64,000 bases of DNA from Rhizophagus irregularis (taxonomy: Eukaryota > Glomeromycota > Glomeromycetes > Glomerales > Glomeraceae): the NCBI RefSeq assembly GCF_026210795.1, contig NC_089459.1:1674001-1738000 (forward strand). Direction: 5' to 3'. Of the stretch, positions 33,480 through 45,063 are shown in pieces. Position 1 is the stretch's first letter. Every line of letters begins with the position of its first letter. Below the pieces are notes generated by a model that was not told where the DNA came from, made no database searches, and was given only the letters and a program-made list of their open reading frames with translations. A program made the translations under genes and the position numbers.

Positions 33480-34115
33480 GATATTATGTTTACCAAATAA
33501 TGGAGATTGTTGCTAAAGTTTATTATGCTAAAATTCACTTTTATTTTCTATTTTAATTCCTAAACTATTATACATTTTGAAAACTAGAGATAGATTAGAT
33601 AAAATTTTTGTTAAAATATCAATTAACAATACTGGATATTTTTCTCTAGTAGATTGTTAAACAGATTATATTTTTATATCAAATATCAGTGGTATTATAA
33701 TATGTTTTTTGATGATTAATAATGGCAATTGATTTTGATTTATTTTTTTAAAATTTCTAATATTTATAGAAACATCTTTAATATCAAAATTCAGATGGTT
33801 TAAAAATTTTGATTAAGTCTTTATATGCATTTATTGCTAAAGAAAAAAGTTACCTAAATTAAAAAAAAATTGTATTAAAAATAATTGTTAAATTTATTAA
33901 ATTTGTTTACATATCATCTGTTTAGTAATTTAAACAAGTATTTAACAAAAAATAAGGATCAAATATGCCATCAAATGAAAAATTAAGTAATAAATTATTT
34001 TCAAATATATCCTTTGAATTAAAATTAGAAATATTTTCAAAATTCTCATATTTGTCAATATTTTCAGATAATTCATTTTCATTCTATTCAAAAATTTCTA
34101 TAAATTTTTTATTAA
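33480..34115 (-). pseudogene. Decayed coding remnant, minus strand
   Basis: Read on the minus strand, broken frames give protein-like pieces. They are KYENFENISNFNSKDIFENN (near 34000), NAYKDLIKIF (near 33830), LNFDIKDVSINIRNFKKIN (about 33795-33735), LPLLIIKKHI, and YPVLLIDILTKILSNLSLVF (about 33640-33580). Stops and frameshifts separate them. I take it as a degenerate transposon or host ORF of unknown family. Confidence 0.3.
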
Positions 34116-34121
34116 TATTAT

Positions 34122-34293
34122 TATACATGTTGTTCAAATTATTTTGGACTGCCATAATTATAAGTAAAATCCTTAATTATGGCATTTCAAATTATTTTGG
34201 CATTTTATATAGTAAATTATGTATAAACTAAATGAATTATGGCATCCCAAATTATAATTATGGCATTCCAAAATAATTTAGGCAGCATGTATA
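34122..34293. mobile_element. Miniature element, TATACATGC family, copy 3
   Basis: The 172-bp element has ends TATACATGTTGTTCAAATTA and TATACATGCTGCCTAAATTA. The perfect 8-bp duplication is AATATTAT (34114-34121, 34294-34301). Orientation is as in copy 1. Confidence 0.87.
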
Positions 34294-34299
34294 AATATT

Positions 34300-36000
34300 A
34301 TTAAAAAAATCATTTTCTTTTCAATTTTTATAGGTCCATTAAATTCAATCTCATTATTGTTAATTTGTTATAGTTTTTATCACTATTATCTGAATATTAA
34401 TAAAAAAATTATTATTAAAGAATGTATCATAAAATGGGACAGATTGTCAACCAATATGATGTATTTTCAAATTTCTCAACCTTATAGTAAGTTGTTTACA
34501 CAATATAATTATCTACTTTTATTCATTATTAATTCAGTACTATCTAAAGAATTATCATGTTATTGTCATAAATTTAAACTACTACTTTTATTCTTAATAC
34601 TTCTTTTAAAGACATGTTAATAATTTTGTTTTAATAATAATAAAGAAAAGCTGTATTAGCTACAATCATACATGTTAAAAAATTTATTACTTTATTTCAA
34701 TAATTAATTAATATAATAATATTCAAATTTTTAATAAATATTATAAATGAATTATTATTTTAAAAATATAGGAATATCAGTTTCTATTAAAAAAAAATAT
34801 ATTTTTTCCTATATGCTAAAAAAAATCATAGAATTTTTTTTTAAAGAATTGTTCTTTTTATGGAAATAAATTTAGATTTTGATTTTGTGATTCATTAATA
34901 TTTATTTAAATTAGTTTAACACAATTTGGTATATATTTGAAAATTAAATGTAAGGCATATTCACATAAAATAAAACATTCAAATATAGATATTGTTATTA
35001 TAATAAAAATAATAATAATAAAAATCATCCTTCCTATGAAAATTTCCAATGCACTTACTATGATAATGGTATTGAATCAGAAAATAATGTAGTTATGAAA
35101 AGTAATAATTAAATTATTTCTTTACAGCAGAATTTGATTAATCAAAACTACAAATCCATATATTATTAAAATTCAAGAAATTCCAAGTAAAAAAAAAAAT
35201 AAAAAGTACTATAGAAATTTCAGAAAGAAATGCAATACATGATTTTTTTTATTAATTAAAAGTTGTTTAATTAAATCAAAACTATTTATATATTATAATA
35301 TAAGTATAATATTTATAAAGAAATTTTTTATAACAATACTAACTTTAAAATTTTTTATTTTTTTATTTGATAACTTTAGAGTATAATTTCACCACTTTGG
35401 TTAAATAAAATTAACTTCCTTTATTATTAAAGAATTAAACAATTTTGTTTTAGCTTTACCTTTAATGAAAGAAAAACAAATGATAAATTATTACAAATAA
35501 TGGATAAATTATATGGATTAATTATTAAATATTAGCTTAACATTTATTAATTTTTTTTAGAAAATATAATTATAAAATATAAAATCGTTGTCATTAAAAG
35601 ATGAAATTTAGTTTATTGGATTCTTCTTATCATTTTGGAGATTAAGTCTAAGTGAAATAAACTTAATTTCTCAGCAAAATTAGAAAATAAGTGAATAAGG
35701 CCTTATTTTATTTATGCTAAAAATTAAAATTTTGTGATAAAACAAAATGGAAAAAAGGAAAAAACTAAATTTTTTTTTTAATTCCTAACAATTTAAGGAA
35801 TAGAATATTTTATATTATTTTTAATTGCATTATTTTTTTAAAAAAAATTACTATTAGTATTTTTTTTTTAATTTAATATGAAAATGCTTTGATATAAATT
35901 CCAAATTTTTTGTTAAAAAATATAATTCTGTAAACGAATTTAGTAAAAATGCCTGTCTTGACAACTTGAACTTGATCTTTAATTTTTTGAAATTAAAAAT
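34300..36000. other. Very AT-rich decayed sequence
   Basis: Short protein-like scraps occur near 35025-35115 (plus strand, SYENFQCTYYDNGIESENN) with frequent stops. They are probably old transposon sequence. No element ends were found. Confidence 0.35.
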
Positions 36001-39000
36001 TATATATATGTGTGTCATTCTTCTGCTAATTATTTTTTATACTGTAAATGTTCAACCTTTTATTTAGTATGTAATCAAAATAATTTAGTGCTCACTCATA
36101 GAAAAAATAGTTTGAAAAACAAAAGGATTCAGCGAAAGGAATAACAAATCAAATATCAGATATAGTTCGGCGATCGTATTTGTTAACGTCAAAAAAAAAA
36201 ATTATTTTATACAAATATTTCATGTAACCATTTTTTTTTTTAAAAAAAAAATATATTCCCAGGAACCAAGGAATTTTTAAATTCGATAAAATAAAAAAAA
36301 AATTATATAATGTTAATCATATTTCAAAAGAGCCAAGAAATCTTTAAATTCGATAAAAAAAAAATTATATAATGTTAATCATATTCCAAAAGATTAAACG
36401 CAACCAAGAAATTTTTATGTAATGTTAATCATACTTCAAAAAGAAATTGCTATATTGGATTTTTTTTAACCGATTAATGGCACTTTTTTGATATAACTTT
36501 CTCCTCGGGAATGATAAAATCCGAATCCATTATAAATATTATAAATCATTATTTTTTTTTTTTGGCGTTGCTTACAAATCATGTATTTTTTTTTAAAAAG
36601 TATATTCTTCTCGGCTATCTAAAAGCGAGATTAAAGCTTATCAAAAAATTGTATTTCCGCAGTGCGCAGATAGATTATGCATATATAATATATGGAAATT
36701 CTGCGCAGAATTTATGGGCAAAATTAAAATGATGGTTGCGTAATACGCAGGTCAACTTACGTACAAAATTTCGGTGTATAAATTCCGTAAACCTGTTAAA
36801 AAAATTAATTGATTCTTTTATGTTTGAATTAATATAGTTAGTATACTTAATTCAGTTGATAAAGAGCAAAAAACTGAACCAGTCAGTGAAGAATGGAAAT
36901 TAACCATATTATTTGATAAAAATTGACATAAGTCATAATGAATATTTTATTTATAGAACACAAAAAGAAATTTACAATAACATCATATGATGAAATCGTG
37001 ATCATAAAGTGAGTGAAAAACTAATTAAATTTATCATAATAACAATCAAACTAAATTTATATATTAAAAGATCGACCCTAACATTCCCGGAGTTTTATGA
37101 CATTTCATAGTGTGAATGCTGCAAATCATTTTTTTAGGGCTAATAATAGATCCAATTAAGGTTAATATGGTATACTACTGGTAAATAAGTAAAAAAAAAG
37201 ACGCGTCTATACATTTTCTATAATGTTATAACCGAGATTGATTGTGTTTTTTCTTCTTTGAAAAACTTTAATTTATGCGTAAATTTTCATAAAACTTTAT
37301 TTATATAAAAAGTTAATGATTATATTGACGTATACACATTTTAAGAAAAGAAATGTAAGATAATTACATAATTTTTTCATTTTGATAATGTTTCTTGTTT
37401 TCTTTTTAAAATAGAAAATCTTAATAAAATAATTTATGCATAAATGCCAATACCTTGAAAGGTAGGAATAGGAAACTATTCTTCATTGTTGAAATTGGTA
37501 TGACTCAGTATAAATTTCTAGAATAATTTAGAATAAAAGAACCGATTAAAATCATTATAATCGAACATAATAATAGTTTATATTACTTGAATGATTCGTA
37601 CAATCTCTTTTTTTTTTTCGTTATGAAATATGGAATATAAATTCCGAGGATACCTAATATTTGCAACAAATCAATTAGGGTTTATTAAAACAGGGAATCA
37701 AATGATCTTGTACAATCATATAATTTTTTGGGATTCTTTGTATGCAAAAATATAAAAATATAAAATTTTAAATTAAGCTCAATTTGATTAGTTTAGGAGC
37801 TCATACGCGATTTCCGCGTAAAATGATTTTTTTTTTAAAAAAAAAAAAAATTATGATTAAAAAGTAATGTAATGCGGAGTAAAAACGGAATGAACAAATT
37901 GCATTTAAACTGAATGATTTATTTATGTAAACAAATAATTCTTTGTTCTTCTAAAAAAATCTTTTTTTTTTTTTTTTTTAATTTAAACTAATGTAAGTTT
38001 GATTGATCATAATATCGACTTGAATTTATATTGTTGGGGAAATAAATATTAACAAAGATTTGTCGTTTTATCACAATTTTCATAAAAGGCGTATAATCGC
38101 GTGATTATTTCATTATTACATAATAGTTCTCATAAGCGCGTCTTTTGTTTAAAAATATTTTTGAAATAGTTTAAAGTATTTAAAAATATAAATTATAATT
38201 AGAATTCGTTATTTGTATGAACTTCTATTAATGTTATCTAATTTACGTATCTAGTTTCATTATGACTACATCAAAATTCTTCAAATTCTTTCTTTTTTTT
38301 TTTACGGCGGTTTCAAAAAAAAAAAGGAAATTAAAAATAGAAATCAATAAAAATAAATATATTAAACAAAACAAAAAATATTTTTTTTTTCTTTCGTCAT
38401 ATGAAATTTATTATTATTATCTCATGTTAAATTTGTTAGATGTAATAAACAGAGTATAAACAATAAATATTTTTATGATTTCATGCAATATTAACGAATA
38501 ATATGAAATAATATGAAATAGTTGTACATAATTTTAATTAATTTATCATAGCCGATTTCGCAGTATTGATTGGTTTTTTAACTTTTTATTAAGTAAAATA
38601 TTTAAACCAATAATAATTACAAGCGCAGTAATACTTAATATTTACAAGCGCAGCAACCATACTTAATACAAACAATGAAATCCGCATATCTTTATTTTTT
38701 GAATGTTTTTTTTTTCATATTCCATATACATATATTTTTATACATGCATAAATGGATTATTTACATGAAAGAAAAAAGGTGAATAATCTTACATCCGAAA
38801 TTCAATCAAATTTAATCTGATTAATTACTTGTCATAAAAATTGATTCTTTCGCCATGTTCCGGTAAATAAAGTATAAACAAATCAAAAATTCGGATAAAA
38901 TAGGGCCGTAAAAAAACTAAAAATGACAAAAATGACAAAAATGACAAAAATAACATATTTAATTACGGAAATTATGAACTCCGTATTATTCGGTTCGGAT

Positions 39001-41000
39001 AAATTTATTATATAAATAATGCCTAGAAAAAAATATTGATATTGATATTGTAATTTGTAATTCGGGCATTTATTTTTATTTTATTATTATTTTTTTTTTA
39101 TTGTTATACTTTTTTTAAATAGCAAAATGAATATTTTCCGAATAGAAGATCTTCTTCCATATTTTTCATGACATAAGAATACCTTTTACAACAATGTACA
39201 TTTTATTGTAATAAATAAGGAAATTATTTTAATACAAAAGAATAAAGTAAAATAAAAAAAATTTTTTATCTTTAGTAAAAAAATAATTTTTTGTTCAAAA
39301 AGGTCCATTATCCATTCTTGAATGAAATGACTTTTTTGGGTTCGGGCTCATGTGATCATGTGAGCTGAGCCAATCTCAAAGAAAAATAGAAAAAATATCT
39401 AATATCTATTGCTTTTTTATCTTATTTAGAATTAATAATGATGACACAAAATACTAACTATATTTATCCCAACTATGCAAAGAACTGGTCACATTTTTTT
39501 ATCGCAGTAGAATTATCTTATCAATCAAACTAAACCTTTTTGTCATATCAAATTTTTCATTTAACAATGCGGAGTCATTCCGCCACCCCAATCAAAAAAA
39601 AAAAATTATGAAAGGTATTGGCCACTTTATAATCTCGAAATTAGAAGTTAATGGACATCTATTGTAATAAGGTATTTCCTATTCTTTATAAACTGCGTAA
39701 GGTTCTTCCATTTCGAGATGTGGCGAACTCCAAATTTTGTATAGATGAGTACCGCATGTAACCATAGAAGCTTCTTACTTGTGTCAGTGTTAGTGGCGAT
39801 AAAGTGGCTGGTTAATTGTACACACAAACAAGGCTAAAGGAACTGAGAAATTTTTTTTTTTTTGTTTTTGCTAAGACGGATAGTTTCGGAAAAGTAAAAA
39901 GGGAAGTAAAAATTATCCTTTGTGACAAATTTTTTTTTTATTTTTAGAAAATTTGTTATCAATTTCGCTCAAGCGCGCCGAGCTAGAAAGTTCTTTTGAA
40001 GTTATCGACGAAGGGCATAAAGTTTCAATTATAATATGAGGAGGCACAATATTTTTTTTTTAAAAATAAATTTTATATTCTTTTGAAAATTTTATCTTTT
40101 TTTAGAAAAAGATAGAGAAGAATAAGAAAGAAAAAAAAAAGAAACTTTATTATTAAATGAAATCTTGGGAAGGGTAGTTTACTTCCAAACTCTTTCTTAT
40201 TTTAATTTCCTTTTATGTCAAATCCGGAAATTAATCATGAATTTACATTTGATAATTTATGAAGAAGATCCTTTGTATCCCTTGTGAAAATAAAAAAAAA
40301 CCTGTTCTTAATTTAATGATATGTGATCATATGATAAATTTAAACTCGATTTTTTTCTCTTCTTTTTCTTTTTTTTTTAAAAAAAAAATATATAGAGTAT
40401 TATACATAATGATCCCATTAATCGGTAACCTATTTTATTTGCGGAGATGAAAAAGAAAGTGGAATCCCAATGTATTAAACTATAAATAGTATAAAATTGT
40501 TATAAGTGGTATAAGAACGAAAAAGCCATGTTCTCATGGATCTAGAAATGTAACACCAACATACAATATGGACAAAAATCTACAAACAAACAAACATGTC
40601 GTGTAATATATGAAACGAATTGAGTTACGCATTCGAATGGTTTTTTACTGCAAATGCTGCGGTTTTGATGATTGATAAATGAAAAAAAAAAATTATACTA
40701 TCATAAATGAAGAATAATTAAAAATTCAATTTAAATTAAAAACAATATAAAATTATAATATACTGTATATAATATATATATATATTATATTATAGATCAT
40801 CTTTTATTATTTTTAGTAAAATTGGAAAATAAGGAATTTTAGGGAAGTTAAATGATTAAAAATGTTTAAATTAAAAATTAAAAAATCAATTAATCTTTCT
40901 AAAAAGGATGGCATCATTTGATGTATAAGTAGTGTATAGGTAACTAATTATTTCCTATTTTATTCTTTTTGAAACAAATTGTTGTAAATTATATAATTAT
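36001..41000. other. Gene-poor, transposon-poor AT-rich stretch upstream of the HMG-box gene
   Basis: A short triplicated block at 36270-36430 shares AAATTCGATAAA and TATAATGTTAATCATA. Slightly GC-richer, non-repetitive patches occur at 39560-39860 and 39950-40040. No ORF has recognisable features. ACGCGT occurs at 37201. Confidence 0.45.
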
Positions 41001-41024
41001 AACATAATAAATAGTTAAAATAAT

Positions 41025-41053
41025 AATAATAATAAAAATAATAAAAATAATAA

Positions 41054-41103
<50 letters not shown>

Positions 41104-41125
41104 GAATAAAAAATAATAAAATCAA
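41025..41125 (+). repeat. AAT trinucleotide microsatellite
   Basis: A long, mostly perfect run of AAT units, uninterrupted for about 45 bp near 41056-41102. Confidence 0.9.
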
Positions 41126-41302
41126 TTTAAGTAATTTGAATTGGATTTGTTTACAATAGATTAACGTATAATGGTTGCGCGTGTAATAACTAGTTAACCA
41201 ATAAAGTTATATTTAACCAATTATGGGAATATATTGCTTTGCTAAACCAAGCATACAAGTGAATGTCCAAATTGAGAAATAACGCGTCTTTATCTTTTAA
41301 TC

Positions 41303-41770
41303 GAAACGATGGTTTATTTTCTCAAAAAGAAAGAAATTAAGTAATGAAGGAAATCTATAATACATATTTTTTTTTTGATTTTGTGTAAGGGAAATATAAA
41401 GCATCTACAATAAACAAAAAACGAACGATGGTTATTTCAAAAAGAAAGAAATTAAGCAATGAAGGAAATCTATAATACATGTTTTTTGATTTTGTGTAAG
41501 GGAAATATAAAGTATCCACAATAAACAAAAAACGAACGATGGTTATTCATAAAAAGAAATAAATTAAGTAATGAAGGAAATCGATAATACATATTTATTT
41601 TTTTTGATTTTGTGTAAGGGAAATATAAAGTATCCACAATGAACGATGGTTATTTCATCAAAAAGAAAGAAATTAAGTAATGAAGGAAATCTTTAATAAA
41701 TATTTTTTTTTTGATTGTGTAAGGGAAATATAGAGCATCTAGAATAAACAATAAACAATAAACAGAAACA
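41303..41770 (+). repeat. Minisatellite, four units of ~115 bp
   Basis: Four head-to-tail units each contain CGATGGTTATTTC-like, AAATTAAGTAATGAAGGAAA, GATTTTGTGTAAGGGAAATA and AATAAACAAAAAACGAA words. Unit length varies mainly through T-run length. Confidence 0.88.
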
Positions 41771-43514
41771 AATTTTTTTTGCATATAATTAATTTAATTA
41801 AAACGCGTATGAAATACTCGATTTCTTAGAATGAAACGGAAATTGAAAGAATAATTTATTGCACAATGCAAATAAATAACGAGTTATATGCGAGTTATAA
41901 TTACAAATAAGTAAGTTATGTGCGAGTTATATATTATCATTTACAAATAAAGTAATTTGGCATCGTAAAGAATGTATTAATGTATTAAATAACAAAGAAT
42001 GTATTAAATAATAAGATGTGAAACTTTAAAAATAACTTTTCTCGCGATAATCGATTAATCGATTAATCGATGAGATCAAGTTTCTCTTGTCTCCTTTTTC
42101 CGATGTTCGATGATAAGAATTTGGAAGATTTTAATGTGCATTCTATAGATTTTTTAATATGCATTCAATAAATTCTTTTTAATTAATTGATTGAATGTAA
42201 TCTATAAATTTTGAGGTAACTATGATTATTATTATTATTATCATGATAAGTGATTTGGCGTAATCTTTCTTTTTTCGCTTAATTGATCTTTTTTTTTTTA
42301 AGAAAACCCGTAATAATTCGTTCATTCGATATCTTACCACTTTTACTTTAATAAAAATTCTTTACGAAATCAAGGATTGTAAACTTTGATTGATCTATTG
42401 ACCTTGAGAAAAATTTAAAAATAAAGTTTCATTTTATCATTAAAATGATTTACCTTTTAAAGTAAAAAAAAAAAGAAAAATAGTTCATTTTTTATCATAT
42501 TGTTTCATATCTTTATATAATTAAAATAATGTAAATGATTATGATTAGTGTAGGACCACGAAAAAAAAAAAAAAAGCCATTGTTACTTTCGTTACTTTAT
42601 ACATTATTAGTTAAGGAAATTTGGAAATTTGGAAATTTTTCTATCGGAGTTATGATTTCGCGGATAATCAAAGGCTTATCACATCTCACTACTAAAACCT
42701 GTATCTGCATAATTTTACTATATATTTATGGTTATTAAAACATATGTTATTATTTAGATATGAGTTAATACTTTTAATTATTAGTTATTGTTGTTGTACC
42801 AGGTACGTAAAAAAAAAAAACTAATATTAGCAAACGAATCATGTTTTAATCCGCGTTTTTGATTTTTTTTTATGACATGAACCTTTCATATTTAAAACAA
42901 AGTAAATGGCTGATAAATTAAAATAATAAATAATAAATTAAAATTAAATTAAATTAAAATTAAAATTTATGAACATTTTTTAATATAATTTTTTAAAGTA
43001 CCAATTAAAATGATATTTTTAATTTAATTAAAAGAAAAAAAAAAAAGATTGTTGGGGTGGAAACTTTTCCCCGATATAGGATAAAATAATTACCGACATC
43101 CGATCTACTCGCCACCCCCAAGTACCTGGTTGATGGAAAATCACGATATATCCAATGATGTGACATATATAATTGGCTTATAATATATTTTAATTTAATC
43201 ATATAAATAAAAATTTTTTTTTAGTTAAAAAATCAAACACCGATTTTATTTATATTATAAAAAAATTTTAAAGTAAACAATATAAATTAAATTATTTTAG
43301 TAATGTAAATCATATATTTTATTATATATTATTACATATCCTTTTTATTTATATTTATACAGAAGCATTTTTTTTAAAAAAAAAAAATATTTTTTTCTTA
43401 CCGCTATTTAAAATTTCTTTTCTCTACTTTTTATTGTAAAAAATAAAAATTCTTTTTATTTAAAAAAAGCGTCTATAAAAATTTTATCATCACATGATAA
43501 CGTTTTAAAAAAGT

Positions 43515-43522
43515 TATAAATA
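43515..43522 (+). promoter_or_regulatory. TATA box of the 43.6-kb HMG-box gene
   Basis: TATAAATA lies 100-107 bp before the ATG at 43622. A start site about 30 bp downstream would leave a leader of roughly 70-75 nt. Confidence 0.55.
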
Positions 43523-43621
43523 CCAAGTGCACTTCTCGTTTACCTTGGGAACAAATAAATCGGTTTATATCTAATAAATTCTTATATTTTTTTATTTAAA
43601 TTGTTTTTATTCCTCAAGCAA

Positions 43622-44641
43622 ATGCATTCTATCTATTATTACCCAACAACTACAATAAATTCTTTTGATTTATACGACGAGTGTGGTTTTATAGAACAAG
43701 AATCCCCCTTCGATGTATCTAGTCTTATAAATTCACCACTTTCTTTAGATAGTGAATCTGGAAACATGACATCTTCTTCGGTCGAAACATCTCCCGTATT
43801 AAATCAAGATCCTTCTCCAATGGTTCTTATTAAACCTCCGTTCCCACCAACGATAAATATCGATGATTTAGTAACGAGTAAACCTAATGGGGACAAACCT
43901 TCAAAGTCTTCAAACGCATTCATTATTTATCGTAAAGCTTACGTAAAAGAACTTCACTCAAGAGGAATTAATCTTCAAATGACTCAAATATCACCCATGG
44001 TATCAGAATCATGGAAACAAGAACCTGATAGTGTTAAAGCTGAATATAAACGTCTTGCAGAAGCGGCAAAGAAACGTTATAAAGAGATGTGGCCTTCAAA
44101 ACAAAGACGTAGACAACATAGAAAACATCAACAACAACAACAACCACTTCCACAATCTCTTTTTATCGATAATTCGAAACCAACAAACGAGCTTGGTTTA
44201 AGTAATTTAACTCAAACTCCACCACAAACAGCAATCGATATTAACCAATGGGATTTTTCACAATCATCCCTTTGGTCTCATCAAGCAATTTCACCGTTAC
44301 AAAATCTTACACTCGATCCAATGTTATTAAATTCAACCGAAGGACTTTATAATAATAATAATACACCAAATGCTACTCCACTTTTAAAAAATGAAATCGT
44401 TAATTCTAGTAGCACAGTAAATTCACCGTTATTAAATTTTCTTATAAACAATAATGAACGTGGCATTAATCGTAATATTTCCGTACAAAATAATAGTAAT
44501 CACAATCACAAAGGAACTTTATTGGAATATCATCAACTTATGACAAATTGGCATAAAGATTTAAAACGGCAAAATCCTCACCCATATAAAACATTTGCGG
44601 ACGCTGCGAGCGTCACATTTTTCGCACTTCATTTAGTTTAA
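43622..44641 (+). CDS. MATA_HMG-type HMG-box transcription factor (339 aa)
   Basis: Single-exon gene. The frame is open a little further upstream, but the first ATG is 43622 (MHSIYYYPTTT). The N-terminal ~70 residues are acidic/Ser-rich and may activate transcription. Then PPFPPTINIDDL precedes an HMG box at about residues 95-155, with landmarks KSSNAFIIYRKAYVKEL, MTQISPMVSESWKQEP and VKAEYKRLAEAAKKRYKEMW. A basic stretch (SKQRRRQHRKH) and a short polyglutamine run follow, the former a likely nuclear signal. The C-terminal half is Asn/Gln/Ser/Thr-rich and ends TFADAASVTFFALHLV. The FPPxINI motif and NAFIIYR box are shared with the 10.7-kb gene, so the two are paralogues, but this one has longer flanking regions. 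HMG-box proteins of this class control mating and development in fungi; the actual role here is unknown. It stands alone, several kb from any other gene. Confidence 0.9.
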   Translation: MHSIYYYPTTTINSFDLYDECGFIEQESPFDVSSLINSPLSLDSESGNMTSSSVETSPVLNQDPSPMVLIKPPFPPTINIDDLVTSKPNGDKPSKSSNAFIIYRKAYVKELHSRGINLQMTQISPMVSESWKQEPDSVKAEYKRLAEAAKKRYKEMWPSKQRRRQHRKHQQQQQPLPQSLFIDNSKPTNELGLSNLTQTPPQTAIDINQWDFSQSSLWSHQAISPLQNLTLDPMLLNSTEGLYNNNNTPNATPLLKNEIVNSSSTVNSPLLNFLINNNERGINRNISVQNNSNHNHKGTLLEYHQLMTNWHKDLKRQNPHPYKTFADAASVTFFALHLV

Positions 44642-44854
44642 TTCAAATTATTATCATATTTTTTTATTATATATATATATATATTTTTTTTTCTTTTTTT
44701 TTTTATTATAAATCATTCATATTTCAACATCACGTATAAATTAGTTAAAATAATTATTATTTTTCGGAATTCTTTTTTATATTACTCTCGGATGGAATGG
44801 ACATTAGTTTTTTTTTTTATTTACTATAATAGGTTTTTATATATATTTATATAT

Positions 44855-44885
<31 letters not shown>

Positions 44886-45031
44886 AGACTAACAGAAAAA
44901 AAAAAAAATCACGAATATGCAATGTACGTAGAAAATTTATTAGATTGTTGTGTAAATATTTTTTTTTACTTAAATTTTTTTTTTATTTTTTTTTATTATT
45001 ATTATTATTAATATTCTCTCGTTAAACAAAA

Positions 45032-45063
<32 letters not shown>

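Noticed and set aside
41303-41770. CRISPR-like regular repeats
   Set aside because: Units are directly adjacent, lack unique spacers, and the genome is eukaryotic; it is a minisatellite.
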